The notes under the pieces were generated by a model that worked only from the letters and a program-made list of their open reading frames with translations, had not been told where the DNA came from and made no database searches. A stretch of DNA of 64,000 nt. It comes from Epichloe hybrida. Taxonomy: Eukaryota > Ascomycota > Sordariomycetes > Hypocreales > Clavicipitaceae. This document shows, piece by piece, positions 20,122 to 35,361 of this stretch. Made by a program: the position numbers and the translations under genes. The first letter of the stretch is position 1. Every line of letters begins with the position of its first letter. The stretch lies in NCBI GenBank assembly GCA_019022495.1, contig JAFEKR010000011.1, positions 992,001 through 1,056,000 on the forward strand. The letters run 5' to 3'.

Positions 20122-22121
20122 GATGGTGGAAGATGGGGATGAGGTATGTGATTAACAAGTCTCTTTGTCCGGTAAATGAGTCTGTGGCCAGCACGACGAT
20201 GACGAGGAAATGGATGAATAAAAGGTATTAAGCTTGGTGAGGGAGGGAGCACAGCTCTCCTGGCCACAAGTATACAAGTAGAAGAGAAGAGAAGTAGACG
20301 ACTCAGTCACAGACCCCAGCCGACTCTTGATGTCTTGATTGATGGATGAGGAATGAAGTGCTTGAGAGATTGGGTTGATGAATTCCATTTCATTGACGGC
20401 GGCCACACACGGTCTTATAGAGGTTTTTTTTTTTTCCTTTCTTTTTTTTTTTTTTTTTTCTTCGTTTCCGTTTGCTTGGCCAAGCGATTCGTGGCGCCGT
20501 CCATGGTGGTTTCGCTTCTTTCCCTTCCGAAAGAGATAGAAACAAGACTAAGCCACGTCTTTCATGACCTGGATGGTTTTCTGTAGGTTAACAGTGGAGA
20601 ACGGTGACGGGTGCATGACGGCAAAAATGATTCGTGCCTGGAGTACGGATTAGACAAAAGTCAAGTTGCCTGCTTAGTCCGTCTCAAGTCCGGTCCACTT
20701 GTGCGGAAGTCGCTCACGCTTTCTCCCATCTCTCTCTCTTTTTTTTTTTTTTTTTTTTTTTTTCTCTTTCTTTGGTCAATTGCCGGAATCCCAAACTTCG
20801 ATTCAGGCATCTTTCTGTTCCCATGACAATGACATGCCGCGGACGCCTCACGACAAGGCGGCCAGCCCAGCAGCTCAGTTTCGAGCCCGTCGCCGTGGCC
20901 GTCGAAACGAGCCGAACAATGAATGGCAGGCATTCAAGATGTCCGGGCCAGCGCATAGCATAAATGGGGGATTTTTTTTTTCGGGGACGTCAGACAGCTG
21001 ACTGAGTGGTGCGTGCGCGCGAGCCGCTTGTCGTGAAGGTGAAGGTGATGATTGATCATCGACCATGTCGCTTGTTTCCCGTTGTTTTCCCAACAAGTCG
21101 AAAACAACGGGAAGCGCAGACGATGCCCCCCGTCATATCTCAGGTCAAGCCTGATGCAGAGCTGCCGCTTCTTGCGCTGATGATTTTTTTTTTCCCTCTG
21201 GTGACATGGTCCCTTTACTAGATTAGGGATAGCCTATAATATCCTACTGTTTTATTATATAAGAATCTGGTCAAGGAAAGAGATTTTACTTACTAGTAAA
21301 AGCAAGATTTACACTACGCTTGTCGGAAAGGGTGCAAGATTCGTTCGTCTTCTTCTTCTTCTTCTTCTTCTCCACGTGTCGACAAGCCCATTGTTCCTGT
21401 TCGCTCTCCCCGACGCGCCAAAACGTCGACGTTTGAAACACGGCGTCTCCTCTGCATTTGCATTTGCATTTGCATTTGCATTTGCATGACGACCAGCGAT
21501 TCGGATCCACACGAGATGAGGCCAAACAAAGATGCTTCAGGTTCGGTCGTTGTGCATGGCACCATCGGGCGATTTAGTAATCCGTATGCTGCACACCAAG
21601 ACATGACGAGATTTTTTTTTTTTTTTTAATTTCTATTTCCGTATTTCATCTGGATTGCGGGACCGGAACTCCATGTTACGCATGTCGTCTCTACTCAGTC
21701 CCGTCTGGTCTTCTGCCCAGCGACAACCAGATGTGTCTCACCAGCTTCTGATAATGACTCACTCAGCCTTGCTCTCTGCATGGCCGTATGTGTGCATGGA
21801 GACGATGTCGTGTCGTTGGATGTTTTTTTGCCCTCAATGCAAACGTGATGCCGCTACCCCGCGAATGGGGGGATTATATCGTGGGCGTTGTCGCGTCCCA
21901 CGTTTCACCGCTTTACCATGAACCCGGTGCATGAATGAAGATGCGTGCGTGAGTGAAATTGCATTGGTGCAAGTTTGTCCATTGACAAAACCCGGGGAGC
22001 ATCAAAACGTTGGACATCAGAAGATGTATATACAATTATAGGCTCTTGCCTCGGCCGCTGGTATCGACCGCGTTTCATAAAACGAAACTCAACCAGCCTC
22101 CCCGCGCTGCGGCCGCAACCT
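20122..22121. other. Microsatellite-rich intergenic region
   Basis: Two kb with many long T tracts (around 20420-20460, 20740-20763, 20970, 21186, 21613), a CTT-repeat run near 21345-21371 and the hexamer array at 21453-21487. The left end is the promoter of the secreted protein gene; the right end is downstream of AIM32. No gene found. Confidence 0.5.
21453..21487. repeat. TGCATT hexamer array, about six copies
   Basis: A perfect run of TGCATT units ending in TGCAT. Seen directly. Confidence 0.95.
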
Positions 22122-22841
22122 TCACCAGCTCGTCAGCCCCTTGACTCTGTCGAAACCCCCGCGTAGTTGCCTCTCAGGCTTGACCACCTTGCCCTTGAGA
22201 ATAGTGTACCGCACGAGGTTCTCGCAGTCTTCTGGCCTTACCCTCGCCAGCCAGATGCACTGCGCGGCACCGACATCCGGCAAGTCGTCCGAGTCCGCGC
22301 GGCCATCCGGGGGGGGTCCGCAAGCGTCCCCAGACACGTCGTCGTCCTGGCCAAAGGCATTGGGCCGGCGGTAGACCATGACGTTGGCAGAGTACTTGTG
22401 TCCGCCGACGTGACTGATGAAGTAGATGGCCACCCCGCCGGGCCGCTCGTCGTGCATGTCCCGGTAGAGGTCCAGCGGCCGCAGATGGCGTTCCAGTTCC
22501 TTGCGCAGCAGGGGAGCACTCTGGCCGCAGCGCGCGTCACGCGTCCTCTGGCTGCACATGAGGATGACGGCGCTGTGAGGGCACGCCTTGGTCCCCAGGA
22601 CGGGGGCGCCAGGGTCTGCGCCCGGCAGGGAGGCCGGGAGGAGGAGGGAGGGCTGCTGCAGGGGCACCAGGGGCGACTCGTTGGTGGGAGATTTGTCGAC
22701 GATCTCGCGGATGAGGATGCCGACGTTGCGCGGGTCGACGTTTTGCACCACGGTGAAGGCCGGGAGGAGGAGGACGGTGGTGGGCTCCGAGTAGTCGCTT
22801 GTGCCGCTTGGCGTGGCCATGTTGGATGCCGAGACCATGAG

Positions 22842-22872
<31 letters not shown>

Positions 22873-23311
22873 CGTTATTGCCTCGTCGTCAGTGCATGGC
22901 ATGGCAATGACATGAATCTCATCAAGTTGTCACTTGAGTTTCTCTCGGGACGGGGAGGGGGGGGCTCACCCCATTCGTCGGTCCGTCCGCCTTCCCAATC
23001 GCCTCCATCACGCTCCCCTTCTCATCCGCCACATCCCTCGCCCAGTCCGTCTTGCCCGTCCCGACCAGCACATGCGTGCTCCACCCCTTGACCTGCCCGT
23101 ACAAGACGTCCTTCTCATCAATCTTGAACCCCCTCGGGTACCGAACCGAGCAGCTCTCGCAGTCGCGCAGGCAGTCATCGCCGTCCGCGGCCGGGTCCGT
23201 CTTGGCGAATAGTTCATCGCGAGCCGCCGCCGTGCGTTTGCCGCCGTCACCACCAAGCACAGACGACATGAGGGATCTGAGTGAGACGGCCATTTTCTGC
23301 TTCGCGGGCAT
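22122..23311 (-). CDS. AIM32: AIM32/Apd1-type thioredoxin-like ferredoxin protein
   Basis: Two exons, 23311-22970 and 22844-22122, giving 354 aa. The junction PTNG/RLMVSASN matches the family. Sucrose/ferredoxin-like proteins of this type (yeast Aim32 in mitochondria, Apd1 in cytosol) carry a [2Fe-2S] cluster. Visible are an N-terminal C47xxxC51xxC54 set (DCLRDCESCSVRYP) and a C-terminal set C211-x8-C220 (MCSQRTRDARCG) plus H259-x3-H263 (SHVGGHKYS). The spacing equals, from memory, that of the Cys2His2 cluster ligands in yeast Apd1. The thioredoxin-like core includes TVLLLPAFTVV. The C-terminus GKVVKPERQLRGGF is family-typical. The intron ends in a 27-A tract directly before the acceptor, which is unusual. 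It does not overlap the GPAT gene upstream. Confidence 0.9.
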
Positions 23312-23919
23312 GGCGGAGGGTTGAACAAGGGACAAAAAAAAAAGAACCGGAAAGGCGGACTTGTGTGAAACTTGGTCTGCGTGGGCTTTTGCTTTTGTTC
23401 CAATAGGAAGCTGTTTGCCCGACAACTGAGGGAGGGGGGTAGGGGGGATTTTTAGAAGCCTGCCAAGCACCGAGGAACACGCGCCCCATTCGTTATCAGA
23501 TCCGCATGAGAATGTCAAGTACATACGGACCAACACGATAACACTGACACTCAGGCCGCTTAACTCCGAGGCCCTCTACCAGGTCTGACCTATTCAACAG
23601 TCAATCTTTGGCCGCCGCGATTGTGTGTTGTAGCATTGCCATTCGTCATTATTTACAAAGGACCAGGCAGGCGAGCCCTCGTGCTCGAGGTTCACCATGA
23701 CACGGTATGACCCGAAATTGTGGCAGATAACAGTGTCATCATTCAGCCCAGTCAGTAGTACATGGAAATAAACGCCAGATTTCGCAAAAAAAAAAAAAAA
23801 AAAAAAAACGTGCAAAACCACCCGTCGCGTGAGCAATACGCCATCAATGTAGATGGATTCCCAAACCTCAACAAGGCGAAAAGAAATCCTTCGGTTCGGC
23901 CTCGCTCATCTTTGCTCGT
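23312..23919. other. Spacer between AIM32 start and GPAT stop
   Basis: About 610 bp, minus-strand promoter of AIM32 plus the GPAT 3' end; an A20 tract lies near 23786-23808. Nothing else seen. Confidence 0.45.
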
Positions 23920-26303
23920 TCAAATATTCTTTTTTCTTGCCTCGTCATAGCCCTCTTCCTCGCTGTCCTCGTCCTCCTCCTCCTCCGCGCCCGCCTCATT
24001 CAGCTTGTCAGACCGCCTCCTTCTGTCCTTCATCGCCTGTCGAATCTTTTTGCTGGCCTCATTGAATCCCTCGGCAGAGTCAAGAGTTGTGAAGCCGCTG
24101 ACGGGAAACCCCCCGGAACCGAAGCCACCACCGGCGCTGCCGGGACGCGAACGACTTCTTGATCGAGACGGCGGTCGTGTGGAGAAGATGCCTACTTGTC
24201 CGATGTTGCTGAAGGAGTCGTTTCGGGGAAGAGCGCGACTGGACTGCGTCGTGTTGCGTCGTGACAGCAGCATCGACGGGGTGTCCATCATGTCTGGACC
24301 CGTGCTGGACTGATCGCTGTCCCTGCGCTTGTGCCGTCTCTCCGTGAAGGCGCCGCCGCCCTCCAGCTTGGGCGTATCCGGCACGAGACGAGTCTTGTCA
24401 AAGCCCGGGAACATCTCCGGGCCAAGCGTGTTGATGAGGTCCGTCACTTGAGCACTCAGTTCAGCGCGTCGAAGTCGCAGAGTGTGGATGTTGAAGTCGG
24501 AGCTGGGAATGAGGCACAGTACAAGTGGCCGCAGCGACTTGAAGATGTCCATGCCCACCTCGCCGAACCTCAGCGCAGCAATCGTGATACCAATCATGGC
24601 TGGCCAGATGGCAATGTATGCCAGCCAGAGGGGCACCCACAGAGGCACATGGCCCCAGAGCCTGTCTTGCCAGATCTTGAACACAACGATGATGGAGTAC
24701 ATGTGGTAGACGGTGGGGGCCAGCACCATGGCTACCAGAATCTTCCACGTGGCCATGACATCGCGACCACGAACTTTGACGGTGGAACCAGCTAATGCCG
24801 TTTTTGCCTTTTGGACGCTGATGATTTTGGTTGCCACGAAGACGGGTGCGAATAACAGTAATCCCGGGACCGTGCATAGGAACAAGATCGACAGCTTGAC
24901 CGAGCGGTAGAACAAGAGGAAGAGGACTTTGAAAATGGACATCCTGGCATATTGAACTTGATGGTCCTTGAGGTTGAGGTATCGTAGTTGAGAGTTGTAG
25001 TTTTTGACAGACGCTTCAAGAGAGGTGATGCGCTCGTCGTCCTTGTATCGCTCGTAGCCCTGCGCGAGCCGTCTGTTGAGCTCGACAACGACTGGCAGCG
25101 GCAACTTCCTGCCCGTCGGATTGTACAAGCGCCGGGCTGCTTGGATCACCATGAGAGTATCGTAGTTGGGCGTCGACACCGTGACTGCGCTTAGAGCGTC
25201 GTAGACCGTGTCAATGACCTTTCCGATGGCCTCTCTTCGGCGGTTGTTGCTGTACGCCTCAACCAGCTGCGGGGGGATCTCGAACGGGGTGCCGAATTCG
25301 ACGACGGCGCGGCTTCGAAACTTGTGAGCGTGGAAGTAGTTCATACCCACTGGCACGATCTTGAGACCGCACTCCGGGGCCTGTTCGAGAGCGCCCAGGG
25401 CCATGATGGCGACACCAGCCTTGATAGGGAGAAGCTTCGTGCGGTCGTGACTGCCACCCTCTGGGAAGATGCCAACGCAGCCGCCGTTGAGGAGTCTGGA
25501 AAACACTGCCTTGTAAACCTTGGTCTGGTCGATATGCGGCGCCACCTTGAACTTGGTGCCCTCGTATCCGGGAGCCGGGCCCTTGACGTGGGTGTTGGAA
25601 AAGCTGCCGTCCTCACCTATGTCGTCGCGACCGGTCAACTGCAGCATGGCCAGCTTCCCCTTGAAAGGTCGCTTGAGGCGGATCTCCTCAGGACCGATGA
25701 TCTCGGCAATATCGTTGCTCACCGACGCAGTGTCCTTGCCCGGCGGCAAGAAGATCATGCCACTAGTCTGGCCAGGTTCGGTGCCAAAGTTGGTACCGAC
25801 ACCTCGGACCAATGTTGGATTGTTTACGGGATCGGGGAGAAAGATGGTGCCCGGGGCAGCTTTCGTGACGTCTTGGGCTCGGCCAACCGGTACAGAGCTG
25901 ACTTGGCGTGAGGCCCAGCCGATGAAGCCGTGGATGGATTTTTGGGCGATGAGAAGTGACACACGACGGCCAGCTTCTTGCCTTAGCGTTCGCTGGAGGA
26001 TGAGGCCATCGACAAACTTGAGAGACGAGATATGTTAGTGCATGTAGGAGCCAAGCTTGGGTAAAATCCCATGCTTACCTGGTTTGCGTGTGGTGCCGCA
26101 ACAAACAGCACAGGTCCAGATCGCGGGACCTTCCATGATCCTCTGGGCACGACCTCACGAAAGAACAAATCTACCAGGTTCCCCATGACATGCAGGAACA
26201 GATCATATTTCCAGTTGACCATGGGATATAGCTCCTTTGCTGCTAGGTCTTCCTTTGCCTCCGCCTGGGCCCTTTCGCCGTCCTTCCGCGCGGTGGACGC
26301 CAT
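23920..26303 (-). CDS. Glycerol-3-phosphate acyltransferase, SCT1/GPT2 type
   Basis: Transfers an acyl chain to sn-1 of glycerol-3-phosphate (or DHAP), the first step of phospholipid and triacylglycerol synthesis, in the ER membrane. Two exons, 26303-26079 and 26016-23920, giving 773 aa. The intron has donor GTAAGC and a CACTAAC branch site, and falls inside the catalytic motif: PHANQ/FVDG, where the His is residue 72 and the Asp 78. Acyltransferase motif III is GIFPEGGSHDR (about 257-267), followed by LLPIKAG and IVPVGMNYF. Hydrophobic segments follow in the second half (FKVLFLLFY, ILFLCTVPGLLLFAPV, VPLWLAYIAIWPAMIGI). The Ser/Arg-rich and acidic C-terminal tail is typical of the fungal enzymes and probably phosphorylated. 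Family assignment is secure; whether the SCT1 or GPT2 paralogue is not decided. Confidence 0.95.
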
Positions 26304-27431
26304 GGCTTGGGGCTTGAGGTTTGAGGCTTGAAGCTTGGAGCTCGGAGCTTGGAGCTATCGGGGGTTACCGGTCGTGTTGCAAGGGATAGCTTCACGTAGA
26401 CATGTGGGTGGCCTTCGTCTGCCCTCGCAAAACAGGCGCCTCGTCAATTGCCGCAGCACAGCACGAGAAAAGCGCAACGCGAGGCAGGGTGAGGGGGATA
26501 AGGGAAACTCTGTCGGATGCTCGTGCGAAGGGGGGCGGAAGAGGCGGCGCGGTGTGCAGGAGCTTCAAGAGACGCAGGTTGGGCAGAGGTGAGGGCCGAG
26601 GTGAGGCTTGTTTGTATAAAGAAGAGGCCATGGCGACATCGACGAGACTCGACGCTGAGAGGGGCGCGCCAGAGGGGCGCCGGAGGGGCACCAGGGCGGG
26701 CCAAAGGGCAGACAGATGGCGAGCCACGATAAGCCAGGCAAGGCATTGACAACCATTGGATGCTGTTCAGTTGTTTAGTGGATCAACTCGCCAGCCTCCA
26801 GTGCCTTCCAGCGTGGACATCTGGCTTTCTGATAGCTTCCCGTCTTGAATCCTCGTCAAGTTAGTTATAAGGCCGACCTGACTCTGCCATGCTGCTGCCC
26901 ATCATGGCATGATGTACATAGTAACCAGCGGGCAGAATCGCGGGCCCGGGCCTTGTCGCCGAGCCGCAGACTCCATTCTTCGATAGGGAGAAAAGCCTCG
27001 TCTTCTACGGATCCGTACCAATGCTGCGGGAACGCGCAGAAGCCCGCCCCCCTTGTTCGTCAACTTCCAGAAACGCCTAGACATGATGGCATGACGACAT
27101 GTGGTGCGCGCATTGCATGTGGTGGATATTGGGCGCATCTCCCAAGACGCATACTACGTGTAGATGTCCATCGTGACATGACTACCCACATACTGTATGT
27201 ACATGCTACGTAAGCATTGCTACCATAACGAGGTGCCCCTGAAACTCTTCACGACGGTAGCTAGCCGAACGCATTCATGACAGGGAATCGCGATACTCCG
27301 TACTCCGTATGTACACAGAGGGAATATGCCATGCTCATATCAGACTCGCTAGTTTCTCGCAATGACAAAAGAGTCAATGACTTCAAGACTCGCGCCGTCA
27401 ATTTCAACAACGCTGAATGTTGCCCCATCAT
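26304..27431. other. GPAT promoter and RING-gene 3' region
   Basis: About 1.1 kb. Right upstream of GPAT lies a GAGCTTGGAGCT repeat (26320-26356). The palindrome TACGGATCCGTA is at 27006-27017 and TACTCCGTACTCCGTA is near 27294-27309. No gene seen. Confidence 0.45.
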
Positions 27432-29624
27432 CTATCTCTTCCTCCTCCTCCCCTTCTTCTCGGGAACACTCGCACTGCCCCCTTCCAACTCGCCCTCCTC
27501 AATTTGCCCCTCATTTTCCAACTCCTTCAGCTTCTCCTGCCCCGAGATGAACATGCTCAAATCCCTATTCATCTCCTTTAATTCCTCATTCTCTGCCTTC
27601 GTTTCCGCCATGCCCTTCTTCACCGCCTCGTTCTCTACCCCCAAGTGCTCGATCCTCTTCATCAACCCCTCGTTCACGCGCTTCTCCTCTTGTAGCGCCT
27701 TGCTCATATTACGAGCCAGCGCTTCACCCCTCGATGCCTTATTTCGCTCTCGCTCCAGGTCCCTTTCTAAATGAGGTATGGTTTCCTTTGTCAGAGCCCT
27801 GAGCTTTTCTTCGAGGTCGCTCAGTTTCTCCAAGGCAGTGGACGATGCCGCGGCGGTGCTTTCGGCCGCTTCAGAGGCGCGCGCTGCTTTATCGACGGCT
27901 TTGCTGATCAGCTCCTCATAGTATGCTCTTTGCGATTCGAGCTGACTGGTGATGAGGTGGGTATACTCGAGGCCGATGTTGTCGAGTTTGGCCCTGGGAA
28001 CAACATCTTGGCTGGCGTTGTGATTGCTCTGAGTGCTTCTTCCCGGCAATTCGACCACTTTACCGTCCCCTTTGTCGCGGATCAGGCGGTGCACCCACAT
28101 GTCTCCGGCGTAATCCCATACGTGCTGTGTTTCCAGCTCCAACGCGAAGCTGTGTGCTGTTTCTTTCCAGTGATCTTTGGCATGTCCGCCTTTGTACCTT
28201 CCACAGCCTACGTAGCCACATATCAGGCAAATCCACACGTCGTCCGTGCAATCACACACGCTGCATAGATTTGAGATGGGTGACCCAAATGGCTGCGAAT
28301 AGGGGTTGTTGGGATCGCCTGTGGAGCCCTCCGATCCTGAGGTATTAGTGAATCGACACACCGGGCAGCCGGCGCCCTTCCAATTTTGCAGACAGGTGCA
28401 ATGGAACACATGAGAGCAGGGCACGGTCATCAGTCCATTCGTTTCGTCCATTCGCTCCAGACATACCGGACAGGTCGGTAGCTCTATCAAGTTCGGCGTT
28501 GGCGGCGGGAACGGCCGAAGACTATTCGATACAGCTGATGACGATGACGGTAGAAGTGCGGTCGAATGATCAGTTCGATGCATTTGCGCAGGAGTCTCAA
28601 ATGTGATCGACTTCACGAACACAACATGGCACAGTTGTGGCTGCAGACAGCATTAGTTAGCATAATAGGAGCGGAAAACCATGGAGGGAAACAACAGACC
28701 AGTCCACCATACCTCCATAGAGTTGAACACTTTGCCATCAAACTCTCGCTTCCACTTCTTGGCGGCCTTGCTTTCCCGAAAGTTCAACAAGGCCAGGTAG
28801 CGATTCATTCTCGATGTCATTACCATTCTACAATGGCTGAGCTCTCCTCCCCATGCATCTCCAACAAATCCAAGGAAGTCGCTTGGCGACATGTACGCCG
28901 GCACAGCAGGGATACACAATGTCTTGCACTCATCCACCCGTGATGCCATTTCTAGCTCTTCGCCGAGGTTATCAACACCCATGTCGGCGGTCTCTTCGCC
29001 TTCGCGATAGAAGTGGACGATGCCCCATCCAACTTCCGTGGTTTTGCTCTCTATAGGTACGAATTCGGCCTTTGTAGCGGTTCCTGCACCACCAAAAGAA
29101 GGACCTAGGCTCGGCGCCGCTGAAGGCCCTGCACGGCTGGACTCGCCCGACATGTTCGTCTTTTGAATTGTTGCGGTCGGATCGATAGTCTCAATGCTCA
29201 CGCGGCCAAATCGCCAATCTCTGAGGGCAGTTTGAGGGTGTAGAGAAGTTTTGGGTGAGGGAGGCGGGCAGCCGTTTGCCCTGTCGAGCCACTGCCTTTC
29301 CGATATAGCTTGGGATCGTTTGTTTGACTCGTTTGTTAGAACTCGCGAAGCCCCGCAGTCGATCACGACTTCGGTTTTGCTATCAGCAATAATTTCCGTA
29401 GGAGGTGGTAGGAGATTTTTCGAGCAACACCCGCCAGAACGGTCGAGTAAGGGTACAGAGCGGTGTACTGGAGGATGGGAGCGAAGATGCGAAGGCAGGT
29501 CCTCAAAAATGCTCATTCCCGGGGTAGGCAGCCAGACGTTCCTTTGATCGGTCTTCCGTGACTCCGGCACGGTCGGATTCGATTCGGGATATAATTCGAA
29601 TTTGATATGATAAAGGTAAGGCAT
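27432..29624 (-). CDS. BRAP2/ETP1-type RING and ZnF-UBP protein
   Basis: Cytosolic ubiquitin-ligase-like protein, orthologous to human BRAP2 and yeast Etp1 (ethanol tolerance). Exons 29624-28713 and 28640-27432 give 706 aa; donor GTATGG, branch GCTAAC, acceptor CAG. Domain order fits the family. An RRM-like BRAP2 region lies at about 200-310 (TLCIPAVPAYMSPSDFLGFVG). The RING follows (from C361, CPVCLERMDETNGLMTVPCS to GCPVC). Then comes a UBP-type zinc finger (about 430-490: CSVCDCTDDVWICLICGYVG, CGRYKGGHAKDHW) and a long C-terminal coiled coil ending in the basic tail KKGRRRKR. The ATG at 29624 (MPYLYHIKFELY) is chosen because the in-frame extension upstream starts with a non-ATG codon. The N-terminal ~170 residues are low-complexity and longer than in yeast. 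Confidence 0.93.
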
Positions 29625-30223
29625 GGCCTTTGGAGTGGCTTCTCGCAAAGGGTGTTGCCCGCGCGCTGGAAGTTGTCGGTTCACGAACCGAGTGTTTATT
29701 GACGAGGCTAATGATAGTGATGTAAGCCTTTTACCTCCTCTATCATGGGGGCAGCAACTGTTGGGAAAGCCAATGTATGGTCAGTGTCAATGAATACTTC
29801 ATGGCCGACCCTCATCATGAACTCGTACAAAGGATGTAGCTACGGGAGCTTTGCTAAGAGCTTGAAGGACGAGATTTTGGCACGAGACAGGCGGCCTGTC
29901 CGGGTGCGGCGTGGATGCGCCCCACTCGGGCTTGCCGCGCAGCGTAGTGCGTGGGTTCGACAAGTATTAGGTCATGGCCGTTACTACATGTCGTAGAGTT
30001 TGATTCGAAATGACCACATTTCACTTTCACTATGGGCAATCTACGATATGGTTCATGAGTATGACTGCACAACGAGTCTATATTCCATACTACTGAGTAA
30101 ACAGTGCATATTTGAACTAGCCTGAGGAACCGTCCCGAGCACGTGTGCCCAATGTCGTCATTAAACCCCAAAAACGCCAAATTCCGCTGCTAATCAGCGG
30201 CAATCCATGAAACCTGTCGCAAC
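29625..30223. other. Spacer between RING gene and polyubiquitin
   Basis: About 600 bp: promoter of the RING gene and 3' end of polyubiquitin, both on the minus strand. No feature stands out. Confidence 0.4.
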
Positions 30224-33093
<2,870 letters not shown>

Positions 33094-35323
33094 TCAGTTT
33101 GCGCGAATAACAAGCTTCGACAGGAACTTGTTCGACAGGGAGTCGAAGTCGTAACGATCAAACTTGGTCTCTTTACGAGTACGCAAATACGATTCTGCAA
33201 AGCCATTGTTAGCCATGAGGTTCAAATCTTTGTGGGGGGGGAGAGGGCATATAGGACACACAGGGAAAAGGAGGAAATGTCGGGAAAGGTGTTGTGGAGG
33301 AGTATACTAACCATGCTTGATGACATGTTGGCGGACTTCGGTCAAAGCCTCACAGACAGAAACGTTGCTGTGAAGCAGGTGTCCATGCTGTCTGGTGTCC
33401 CAATCGGTGAAGGAAGGAAGCTTCTGCGAGATGGCATGGAAAAGACCCACGATAACTCCAACAGGAGTTGTCTCCATGTCGTTGCAGAACTTGTTCACGG
33501 CCGCGGAATCGGGAACACGGTAATGGCAATCAAACTGCATCTCTTCCCACACGGCGAGAAGGATCGAAGCCAGCATGAAGATGGTCGGCCAATTCTTCAT
33601 CTTCTCGCCGCTGTAAACGCCCGAATACAAGGACGATAACTCCTCCAGAATGTCCTTTTGAAGTTCACGCCACATATCGGCCAGCGCGCATTTGATCTGG
33701 AAGTTGATCATGACAGGTGCAACAGTGCGCCCATAGAACTTGGAATCCTCGTCATCAATTTGACCATCGAGATTCACTTCAGAACCTTGGTTCTCAACCA
33801 TAGTGATGTGCATCGTCAGGTTGTAGGCGAGCACAAGTTTAAGTGCCTTCTTGATGACTGGCATTCTGTCCTTGATGTAGTAGCGATGGGCAGTTTTGAG
33901 GATCTCAGTGATGAAGGGAGTGCCTTCGAAGTGATCATCGATGAAATCTTCGAATGGTCCATCCACGTGCTTGTCGAGATACTCCTGGAGGGCGTCGAGA
34001 CGGATACCTTCAGCACCAACATCGAGCTTCTCTGTCTTTGTCTCAAAGTCAATGGGGTCCTGGTTAGGAACTCCGGACTCAACCCATTCAACTGCAAAGC
34101 ACGCTTCATCCGCGACGAAAACTTCACGAACCATGACGGGAAGTGCGAATCCGTATCCGTGGGTTATCCACATCAACGTCTCTTTGGATGAGAAGCCTTT
34201 GACGTTGTACACGGACATGCCGAGGTCGGCGTGTTTCTCATAATCAGCCTTCCAGTCCTTCATAAAGTAACCGATATCCTTGATGTCAATGCGAGTGCAA
34301 GGAACCTGCCAGAGACGAGCGTGCGAAGGCTGACATCCGGCACAAGGCTCTCCCTTATCACATGTCTTCTTCAAAAATTTGCAGCGCAGACAGGCTCTTA
34401 ATTTTCTGATTTCGCTTGCCTGTTTCCGTTGCTCAGGTAGGAGAGGACCCTTTCTGCGGCCGACCTTCTTCTCAACAGTACCGTCCTTCTTGCCGTTGGA
34501 GGTCCGGCGGATAATTGTCTTTGTGGTACTCTTGGTAATAGGACTCTTGCGAGGTCCTGAATTCCTACGAGGATTTGCAGTAGCAGTGGGAGACACGGAT
34601 CCAGCGCCGCTACCAGGACTGTGACGAACTGATGCAGGCTCTGCCTTGATGGGCATTGGGGCGGATGTTGTGGGGCTGACGGTTTCATGACTGTGGCTAT
34701 GGCCATCACCGGTGAAGCAATTGCGGTGGTGGTTGTGATTATTGCTGTGATCCGTATGACCGTCTGACCCGGGCGAGTATGGACAGTAAGGGAAATGGAT
34801 TTCCTCGAAGCCAAACTCCATGGAGTTTGCTCCTTCCGAGGAATCAGAGTTGGTACGAAGATGTAGAGTCTGACTGGGATTGAAGATGGCAGCACCTTGT
34901 GCTTGTTGAAAGTGATCTAAACCATGATGGCTCCAGTCAACCATAGCCCAGCCTTCTCCAGATGAGGAGGGAAGGGATAGGACTTCCAGATACGTTCCAT
35001 TTGGAGAATTGCTTCCAACACTATCCAATTGAGTTAAGCCATCCATTTGCAGCGTGCTCTGAAAATCGTGCCAATTGTCCATGCCGCTGCTTCCCCAATG
35101 CATGGCATGAGCCGTCTCCTCCATAGAGGCCATGGTGTGAAATGGCGAGTCCAAGAGGTTGGCCTGAAGGGCCGCTTGACTGGTAGGAGGGAGGTAATCA
35201 AGAGGGTTGGCTTGATAATTTTGAGGAAATGTATTGAAGCTTGTAAGGGCTGAGTCCTGGATAAAATGAGCCATGTCTGGATTTGCCATATGTTGGTGCG
35301 CTGCCGCAGCTTGTTGTTGTTGT

Positions 35324-35361
<38 letters not shown>

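Noticed and set aside
21453..21487. Array containing ATTTGCAT octamers as a regulatory element
   Set aside because: The octamer arises automatically from TGCATT repetition; treated as microsatellite.
22167..22910. 247-codon ORF on the plus strand
   Set aside because: Antisense to AIM32 exon 2, whose frame carries family motifs.
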